From Treponema sp. (GTDB lineage: Bacteria; Spirochaetota; Spirochaetia; Treponematales; Treponemataceae), in contig JAHAZL010000039.1 in NCBI GenBank assembly GCA_018384055.1, positions 1-20,603 on the forward strand: DNA of 20,603 nucleotides, given 5' to 3'. The translations under genes were made by a program, and so were the position numbers. How positions within the stretch are numbered: position 1 is the first letter of the stretch; each line of letters begins with the position of its first letter. A model generated the notes under the pieces. It made no database searches, had not been told where the DNA came from, and was given only the letters and a program-made list of their open reading frames with translations. This document shows positions 15,297 to 20,603 of this stretch, piece by piece.

Positions 15297-18161
15297 CTAG
15301 TTCTTCCTGCTTACATTGAAGGTGCGGCGGCAAAGTGCCCTGAATGTACAGTTGTTGCACATTTCGAAATTCTGGTTTGAATCTGAAATTGAAAAATCGC
15401 CGTTCCTTATCCTATGGTAATATTCATCTGTTTTTTGCTGGAAGAGTTTCATTGTCGGCTCAAAATCTTCCAGGGTGTAAACATCAAGTTTTGTTTTTGG
15501 GTGAAGGCCTTTGTGAATGTCGAAAACCTTTTGTCCTACAACAGGAACAATTTCCTTGCTTCCCATGGAGAAGAATGCGCAGTTTTCGGCCTTTATTCCC
15601 TTGCTTTTTTCCAGAAGGTAAAGGTATGCAGGCATCTGGAAGTCTGGAATATTGGATGGTCCCTTTATGTCAGACTGAACAGGTGTTTCAGAGTCTTCCG
15701 CAGACTCACTCCTGATTGCAATGGTTCCGTCCTCGTAAAGAAGTTCCGGCGTTGAATTTCTTTTGTAGTCGATGATAAAGTTTTCTTCTCCATCTGAAAT
15801 TACAAGGTCAACGTAGCCTTCAAGGACATAATCTTTTTCCGGATCATCATAGGAAAGTTTTTCTTCAGTATAAACCACGGTGAATCCATTGAAAATTTCA
15901 GAGAAAGAATTTATTACAGAAATCATGTTTTCAACGAGAACATTTTTAGTTGCGTTGATGAGTTCCGTTGCTATGAAACTGTTTCCGTTGGAATTCATTG
16001 GTGTTTTTGTTTGCATTTCAATTGCATCGTCAACTGCTTTCAAAAGAATGTTCGTGTATTTTTCTTCAAGCCCGTTTCCTGTTGTACGAATCTCCAGTTT
16101 GTTTTCCCTAAGCCTTGAAAAATAAAGTTCAAGAATTTTATGGTTGAGGGCCCCCTGTGCAAATCCGTCGATAAGGGAAGCTTCGTTTACAGGTTCATCG
16201 AGTCCCGCAATGTTATTTTCCACCCATATTCTTGGGCAGGTATAGAACTTCTTGAGGCTTGAAGCGGAAATCTGGATTTTTTTCTCGTTGTTTTTTGATG
16301 CAAACCTTCTGTTTATCCTGTTCTGGATGTCCGTAGTTTTTACGGAGTCATTTCCTTCCATTCCGGATAAATTCTGACATTTTTTCCAGAAGTCAAATCC
16401 GTTTTTCGAAATATCGGTAAGTTCCATAGGAGCGGATTTTGAATCTTTTTTCTCGAGCCAATTTTTTTCGGTGTCGTAATATCCCCTTGAAATATTCTCC
16501 TTTAAAACTTCCTGTTCGTTTAGATAACTGCAAACCTGTGAATAGCCAGTAAAGGTTTTTGAAGCGGCGCTATAGACTGGATCGCTATCAAGGGAATTCA
16601 TTTTGTAAAGCATGATGAAATGCTGGGTTACATTAGGGTCTTCCTGATTTTTGAAAATGATTTTTCTTTTGTCATCGCGAAGGAAGGACAATGGCTTGTA
16701 GATAACGCTTAGTGAGCTTTGGCTTGCATCAACAATAATGTGGCAGGCAAAGGGAGCGCAGGCGGCTGTCTTGTAGGTAAGTACCCTTACTCCAAGATTG
16801 TCTGTCTGTTCAAGGTATTTGGTTGACGAAAGCTGTTCCGTAAAGAAACTGAACGGAGATGGCAGAGCGTATTTCGGGTATTCTGTCTCAATGTCTATGA
16901 GTCCACCAAGTTCACTTATGCAGCGGCTTATGGTTCTGTCAGTCGATGGAGAACACTTTTCCATATCGAAGGCAAAGTTTCTGAATTTGAAATATTCTTC
17001 ACGAATACTTGTAAATTTCTCTGCATTTACAAGGGCCGTCAAATGTCTCCTGAGTGTCCTGTAGAATTCCTTCGCCCTGTTTTCCGAAATGTCTGTCTTA
17101 AATGATTCTTCCCATACATCAAAATCTTTTCCATTGTAAGAATAGGAACAGATGCAGTTGTTGTTCTTTCCGAATTCTATGAGCTGATTGATTGATTCCC
17201 TGTCTTTCCATGGAAGCTCAAGGTTGAGGAGAAGATTCCTTAATGTGTCAAAGGTAAATCCCCTTGTAACGCATTCCTTGGCCTGTGCAAAAAAGTTACC
17301 TGCTCCGGTGGAATCCAATGGACGGGCAAACCTGATTACATGAGGAATTCTGTACAGTTCAAGTTCCCTTTCTATATAGCGGCCATAGCTTTCCATGTCA
17401 GGTACGCTGATGCACATGTCCTCCCACCTGATGTTTTTTTCTTCGTGGAGTTTCCTAAGTTTAATGGAAACGCTTTTCAATTCTGAACGTGAATCTGAAT
17501 AGAAATTTGCAACCGGAAGTTTTTCCGTTTCTGCTATAGAAGGAAGGTAATTTTCCGTAAGTGAAACTATTTCAACATCCTCGGTGGTTTCAAGAATTTC
17601 CTTGTATTCGGCATAATCGCTTAAGATTTCCGGAAAGAAAATGAAGTATCTGTTGCCGTCTGACTGAAATGGAGGTGTTTCCCATGCCGGGTCAAAGAAT
17701 CCATTTTCATCAAGGAACATGGAGTACTTCTCGTAGATTTCCATAAGGTCCTTGTCTTCTTCATCAAGGACAGCCTTGCTTTCTTCAACATGCTTTTTCC
17801 AGAGCGAAAGGCTGGGTAGAAGTGAGGTTATCCAGTTTGTAAATCCGCCTGCCTCCTTTGAGAATTCTGGTCCTATGAGTTTCTTTATGAAAGGGTTCTT
17901 TTTGTTTTCTTCAAGAAGGAGAGTTGAGAAAACAGTTCTCATTACTGAAGGAATGGACTTTCTGTCCTTCTGCTTTGACTTTATGGAATTGCCCTTGAAA
18001 TCATCCCATGCCATGAATCGCTCCATGGCAACTGCAGTTACTCCGCATGTAAGGGTTGCACGGTCGGCCCAAAGATCTGCAGCCATCTGTGTTGGGAATA
18101 CAAATCTATTGTTGACGTTCTTTATGTTTGCTTTTAAGGTTTCTTCTATAATATTTTCCAT
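15297..18161 (-). CDS. addB: AddB-type nuclease subunit (PD-(D/E)XK, Fe-S)
   Basis: A 954-aa partner of AddA. The C-terminal nuclease has the PD-(D/E)XK centre at LEGYVDLV and D798/K800 in IIDYKRN. Four cysteines typical of the AddB iron-sulfur staple are present: C642 in FYTCPRIW, before the nuclease, and C935, C938 and C944 in CNNCTFRALC after it. The N-terminal part should be the inactivated helicase-like region, but no Walker A (GxxGxGKS) is found; the corresponding stretch reads RFVFPTQMAADLW. Bacillus AddB is about 1170 aa and has that motif. ATG 18161 has no SD; a strong promoter ends 7 nt upstream, implying a leaderless message. It is first gene of the addB-addA operon and divergent from lysA. 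Confidence 0.88.
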   Translation of the reverse strand: MENIIEETLKANIKNVNNRFVFPTQMAADLWADRATLTCGVTAVAMERFMAWDDFKGNSIKSKQKDRKSIPSVMRTVFSTLLLEENKKNPFIKKLIGPEFSKEAGGFTNWITSLLPSLSLWKKHVEESKAVLDEEDKDLMEIYEKYSMFLDENGFFDPAWETPPFQSDGNRYFIFFPEILSDYAEYKEILETTEDVEIVSLTENYLPSIAETEKLPVANFYSDSRSELKSVSIKLRKLHEEKNIRWEDMCISVPDMESYGRYIERELELYRIPHVIRFARPLDSTGAGNFFAQAKECVTRGFTFDTLRNLLLNLELPWKDRESINQLIEFGKNNNCICSYSYNGKDFDVWEESFKTDISENRAKEFYRTLRRHLTALVNAEKFTSIREEYFKFRNFAFDMEKCSPSTDRTISRCISELGGLIDIETEYPKYALPSPFSFFTEQLSSTKYLEQTDNLGVRVLTYKTAACAPFACHIIVDASQSSLSVIYKPLSFLRDDKRKIIFKNQEDPNVTQHFIMLYKMNSLDSDPVYSAASKTFTGYSQVCSYLNEQEVLKENISRGYYDTEKNWLEKKDSKSAPMELTDISKNGFDFWKKCQNLSGMEGNDSVKTTDIQNRINRRFASKNNEKKIQISASSLKKFYTCPRIWVENNIAGLDEPVNEASLIDGFAQGALNHKILELYFSRLRENKLEIRTTGNGLEEKYTNILLKAVDDAIEMQTKTPMNSNGNSFIATELINATKNVLVENMISVINSFSEIFNGFTVVYTEEKLSYDDPEKDYVLEGYVDLVISDGEENFIIDYKRNSTPELLYEDGTIAIRSESAEDSETPVQSDIKGPSNIPDFQMPAYLYLLEKSKGIKAENCAFFSMGSKEIVPVVGQKVFDIHKGLHPKTKLDVYTLEDFEPTMKLFQQKTDEYYHRIRNGDFSISDSNQNFEMCNNCTFRALCRRTFNVSRKN

Positions 18162-18168
18162 ACTCTAC

Positions 18169-18196
18169 ATTATAGTACAATTTCATGTTTTGACAA
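18169..18196 (-). promoter_or_regulatory. Promoter of addB-addA
   Basis: On the minus strand, TTGTCA (18196-18191), 16-nt spacer, perfect TATAAT (18174-18169), then 7 nt to the addB ATG. The predicted transcript begins at the start codon. Confidence 0.65.
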
Positions 18197-18217
18197 AAAA
18201 ATTACAGGTTGCCTTTA

Positions 18218-18246
18218 TTTAACTTTTTTTTCCCATTTGCTATAAT
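18218..18246 (+). promoter_or_regulatory. Promoter of lysA (extended -10)
   Basis: TGC plus TATAAT (18238-18246) is a perfect extended -10 box. A weak TTTAAC (18218-18223) stands 17 nt before it. The -10 ends 10 nt upstream of ATG 18257, so the leader is only a few bases. A TTGACA at 18190-18195 is too far away to pair with it. Confidence 0.6.
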
Positions 18247-18256
18247 CTTAAGCATT

Positions 18257-19519
18257 ATGAGAACTTTTCCAATGACAATAGATCAGCTTAATGAGCTGAC
18301 AAAGACATTTCCAACACCTTTCATTCTTTATGATGAAAAGGCCATCCGTGACAACATGAAGAAGTTCAACAAGGCTTTTTCAATTTTCCCAAAGTTCCGC
18401 GAACACTATGCTGTAAAGGCTGGTCCTAATCCTTACCTCCTCAAGATTCTTGCAGAAGAAGGCTGTGGTGCAGACTGTTCGTCAATGCCAGAACTCATGC
18501 TTTCGGAAATGAGCGGCATCAAGGGAGACCATGTAATCTTTACTTCAAACGAAACTCCTGCAGAAGAATACAAACTTGCATACAAGCAGGGAAACATCAT
18601 CAATCTCGATGACATTACGCACATTGAATTCCTCAAGAAGACTCTCGGAAAGCTTCCTGAAACAATCTGCTTCCGCTACAATCCTGGCAACGAAAAGACT
18701 GGATGCAATTCAATCATTGGAAAACCGGAAGAAGCAAAATACGGACTTACCCGTGCTCAGATTCTTGAAGCATACAAGACTTGCAAGGCAGAAGGCGTAA
18801 AGCACTTTGGTCTCCATACAATGGTTGCTTCAAACGAATTGAACCCGGACTTCTTTGTTGATACTGCAAAACTTGTTTTTGAACTTGCAGCAGAAGTAAA
18901 GGAAAAGTGTGGGGTTCAGATTGAGTTCGTGGACCTTGGCGGTGGAATCGGTATTCCTTACAAGCCAGGCGACAAGGAAGTAGACCTTGATTATGTGGCA
19001 AAGGGAATCCGTGCAGAATATGACCGTGTTGTTGTTCCTGCTGACCTTGATCCGCTTGCAATCTACTGGGAATGCGGAAGACCTATTACAGGTCCTTTCG
19101 GATACCTTGTTTCAAAGGCAGTTCACGAAAAGCACATTTACCGCGAATACATTGCCCTTGACAGCTGTATGGCTGACTTCATGCGCCCTGGCGTTTACGG
19201 CAGCTACCATGAAATCAGTGTGCTCGGAAAGGAAAATGAACCTTGCGACCATGTTTACGATATCGTTGGTTCACTCTGCGAAAATTCCGACAAGTTTGCA
19301 GTTCAGCGATCCCTTCCAAAAATCGACATTGGCGACTATGTTATCCTTCACGATGCCGGTGCCCATGGACGCGCAATGGGATTCAACTACAACGGAAAAC
19401 TTCGCTGCGGTGAAGTCCTTCTCCGCCCTGATGGCTCAACTAAGGTTATTCGCCGCAAGGAAACAATTGAAGACCTTTTTGCAACACTGGATCTTGACGG
19501 TGTAAAAGATTTTCAGTAA
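18257..19519 (+). CDS. lysA: Diaminopimelate decarboxylase
   Basis: A 420-aa fold-III PLP decarboxylase, usual LysA length. It removes CO2 from meso-diaminopimelate to give L-lysine. The N-terminal alanine-racemase-like barrel has PLP lysine K54 in HYAVKAGPNP and the CGADCSS turn. The phosphate-binding loop is DLGGGIGIPY, followed by ECGRPITGPFG. The C-terminal beta domain has SCMADFMRPGVYGSYHEI, the catalytic cysteine C341 in GSLCENSDKF and GRAMGFNYNGKLR. The last elements differ a little from the classic GPICESGD and GAYG, so a related decarboxylase of the same fold (ornithine or carboxynorspermidine type) cannot be wholly excluded. ATG 18257 lies 10 nt after a perfect extended -10 and lacks an SD; ATG 18272 is an alternative. 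No other lysine genes are nearby. Confidence 0.83.
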   Translation: MRTFPMTIDQLNELTKTFPTPFILYDEKAIRDNMKKFNKAFSIFPKFREHYAVKAGPNPYLLKILAEEGCGADCSSMPELMLSEMSGIKGDHVIFTSNETPAEEYKLAYKQGNIINLDDITHIEFLKKTLGKLPETICFRYNPGNEKTGCNSIIGKPEEAKYGLTRAQILEAYKTCKAEGVKHFGLHTMVASNELNPDFFVDTAKLVFELAAEVKEKCGVQIEFVDLGGGIGIPYKPGDKEVDLDYVAKGIRAEYDRVVVPADLDPLAIYWECGRPITGPFGYLVSKAVHEKHIYREYIALDSCMADFMRPGVYGSYHEISVLGKENEPCDHVYDIVGSLCENSDKFAVQRSLPKIDIGDYVILHDAGAHGRAMGFNYNGKLRCGEVLLRPDGSTKVIRRKETIEDLFATLDLDGVKDFQ

Positions 19520-19541
19520 AAAGCAAAAAAAATTAGTATGA

Positions 19542-19565
19542 GACACTAGAAAAGTGTCATATAAT
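19542..19565 (+). promoter_or_regulatory. GH16 promoter with operator-like palindrome
   Basis: GACACT (19542-19547) and AGTGTC (19553-19558) form a perfect palindrome with a 5-nt centre, ending one base before a perfect TATAAT (19560-19565). It fills the -35/-10 spacer, an ideal place for a repressor. No T run follows it, so it is not a terminator. A clear -35 is not visible. Confidence 0.5.
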
Positions 19566-19568
19566 TAT

Positions 19569-19619
19569 GTCATCTGAATTTCAGTTCAAATTATGCTGTT
19601 TTCAGATGACATTTTTTTT
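19569..19619 (+). terminator. lysA terminator or GH16 leader attenuator
   Basis: GTCATCTGAA (19569-19578) pairs perfectly with TTCAGATGAC (19601-19610), followed by A and eight T. It lies 50 nt after lysA but also downstream of the TATAAT at 19560, and the GH16 SD starts right at the end of the T run. Any promoter for GH16 must be upstream, so its transcript has to pass this hairpin. Confidence 0.75.
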
Positions 19620-19628
19620 GGAGTTTTT

Positions 19629-20444
19629 ATGAAGAAGATTGTTTTTTCTGCATTGATGGTTATTGGCCTTTCGTTAATTTTTACGGGCTGCAAGGACAAG
19701 GAAGCACCTCTCCCTGAATATGTAAAGCAGACAATGTCTTTGGTTTGGGCTGATGAATTTGAATATGAAGGAAAGCCTGATGAAAGCAAGTGGAGTTATT
19801 CCATCGGAAACCAGAACGGCTGGGGTAATGGAGAAATCCAGAAATATACAGATAAGCCGGAAAATGTAAATGTCCACAAGGGAATCTGTACAATTACTGC
19901 ACTTCGCGAAGGAAAGTCAAACCGCTGGACAAGTGCCCGCATGAAGACGGAGCACAAGGGTTTCTGGGACAGGGGATATATTGAAGTTCGTGCAAAGCTT
20001 CCTGAAGGCGTTGGAACATGGCCTGCAATATGGATGATGCCTGAAGCAAACAGGCACGGTCAGTGGCCTCGTTCCGGTGAAATTGACATTATGGAACATG
20101 TCGGTTTTGACAAGGACAGGGTTCACGCTACAGTTCATTCAAAGGCTTTCAACCACAAGCAAGGCAACCAGAAGACAAGAAGCGACATCCTTGAAGGTGC
20201 CACAAAGAAATTCCATACCTATGCCGTTTATTGGACTGACGATGTAATCCGCTGGGTTTACGACGGTGAGACATTCTATGAGACGGAAAATCCACACATG
20301 TCCTGGGAAGAATGGCCATTTGACCATCCTTTCTACCTTATCCTGAATGTTGCTATCGGCGGAACTTGGGGCGGTCAGCAGGGAATAGACAAGAAAATGA
20401 CAAAGGCTGCAATGGAAGTAGACTATGTCAGGGTTTATCAGTAA
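19629..20444 (+). CDS. GH16 family beta-glucanase, lipoprotein
   Basis: A 271-aa glycoside hydrolase family 16 enzyme, of the laminarinase/lichenase type that cuts beta-1,3 or beta-1,3-1,4 glucans with retention. The N-terminus is a lipoprotein signal: two lysines, a hydrophobic stretch and a lipobox FTGC with C21, so the enzyme is probably anchored to a membrane and faces outward. The jelly-roll domain starts at LVWADEFEYEG. The catalytic motif is complete: E151 nucleophile, D153 and E156 acid/base in GEIDIMEHVG. Substrate-cleft features WPAIWMMPE and LILNVAIGGTWGG and the terminal VDYVRVYQ are typical. GGAG at 19620-19623 lies 5 nt before ATG. Exact substrate cannot be told from sequence. 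It is a single-gene unit with its own terminator. Confidence 0.93.
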   Translation: MKKIVFSALMVIGLSLIFTGCKDKEAPLPEYVKQTMSLVWADEFEYEGKPDESKWSYSIGNQNGWGNGEIQKYTDKPENVNVHKGICTITALREGKSNRWTSARMKTEHKGFWDRGYIEVRAKLPEGVGTWPAIWMMPEANRHGQWPRSGEIDIMEHVGFDKDRVHATVHSKAFNHKQGNQKTRSDILEGATKKFHTYAVYWTDDVIRWVYDGETFYETENPHMSWEEWPFDHPFYLILNVAIGGTWGGQQGIDKKMTKAAMEVDYVRVYQ

Positions 20445-20472
20445 GAAAATATAGATGAATTGAAAAAGATGG

Positions 20473-20521
20473 GCTGCCTAAAAACCTGTTTGTTGTAATC
20501 AGGTGGAGGCAGCTTTTTTTT
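20473..20521 (+). terminator. Rho-independent terminator of the GH16 gene
   Basis: GCTGCCT (20473-20479) and AGGCAGC (20507-20513) form a perfect stem, with an inner ACCTG/CAGGT stem and eight T following. Confidence 0.88.
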
Positions 20522-20546
20522 GCGGTAAAAGAAAAAGAAGTTAGTA

Positions 20547-20603
20547 GCAGAGGGGAGCAGAGGGGACAGACCCCTTTTCTTCGAAAAGGGGTCAGTCCCC
20601 TCT
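20547..20603. repeat. Palindromic copy of the dispersed repeat (hairpin)
   Basis: A tandem GCAGAGGGGA (20547-20556 and 20557-20566) runs into a hairpin: arm 20559-20579, loop TTC, arm 20583-20603, with 20 of 21 positions complementary. The left arm contains the reverse complement of the core seen at 4262-4277 and 5882-5897. It continues to or past the window edge. REP-like or miniature-element DNA is the likely nature. Confidence 0.8.

Noticed and set aside
18190..18195. TTGACA as the -35 of lysA
   Set aside because: It is 45 nt from the TATAAT, far too distant; it mostly overlaps the reverse complement of the addB -35.
1..20603. CRISPR array, tRNA/rRNA genes, prophage or toxin-antitoxin modules
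   Set aside because: No regularly spaced repeats, no tRNA cloverleaf or rRNA sequence, and no phage or toxin-antitoxin gene pair was found on reading both strands.

Overview
The window looks like chromosomal DNA from a spirochaete, most likely a host-associated Treponema. This is inferred from the gene families, the moderate-to-low GC content, the AddAB-type recombination pair and the many SD-less starts; no rRNA or marker gene is present to confirm it. Most of the window is ordinary housekeeping and signalling sequence. The accessory part is a decayed patch at about 2.7-6.6 kb, plus an insertion sequence at the left edge.

Layout: (1) 1-859, minus strand, the N-terminal three quarters of an IS110-family transposase, cut by the window edge. 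(2) 1009-2607, cimA-type citramalate synthase, then a terminator. (3) 2741-6623, a scrapyard. An mgtA-type magnesium P-type ATPase is split into an N-terminal piece (2794-3513) and a C-terminal piece (about 5899-6090). Between them lie an internally deleted IS3-family element, an AT-rich membrane acyltransferase gene broken at a run of eight G (probably a phase-variation switch), and the broken tail of a UvrA-like ATPase. Two direct copies of a 26-bp repeat flank the acyltransferase/uvrA segment. A broken winged-helix response-regulator remnant follows. (4) 6767-7852, leuB with its own promoter and leader. (5) 8009-10168, a hybrid sensor kinase, convergent with (6) 10252-11604, a degenerate-GGDEF/EAL protein; one bidirectional terminator serves both. 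(7) 11675-18161, minus strand, addB then addA, a two-gene operon for double-strand-break end processing. (8) 18257-19519, lysA, divergent from addB. (9) 19629-20444, a secreted GH16 endoglucanase lipoprotein behind an operator-like palindrome and a terminator-like hairpin. (10) A hairpin repeat of the same family as the repeats in (3) closes the window.

How the genes relate: cimA and leuB would work together in the pyruvate/citramalate route to 2-oxobutyrate (isoleucine), with LeuB also serving leucine synthesis. The kinase and the EAL protein are signalling genes whose inputs and outputs cannot be read from the sequence. AddAB is recombinational repair. LysA makes lysine. The GH16 enzyme points to growth on beta-1,3 or mixed-linkage glucans.

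I found no new multi-gene defence or mobile system. The strongest leads are the poly-G switch in the acyltransferase, the repeat-bounded islet inside mgtA, four genes whose -10 boxes sit only 7-10 nt before the start codon (likely leaderless mRNAs), and an SD-sequestering hairpin in the dead mgtA leader.
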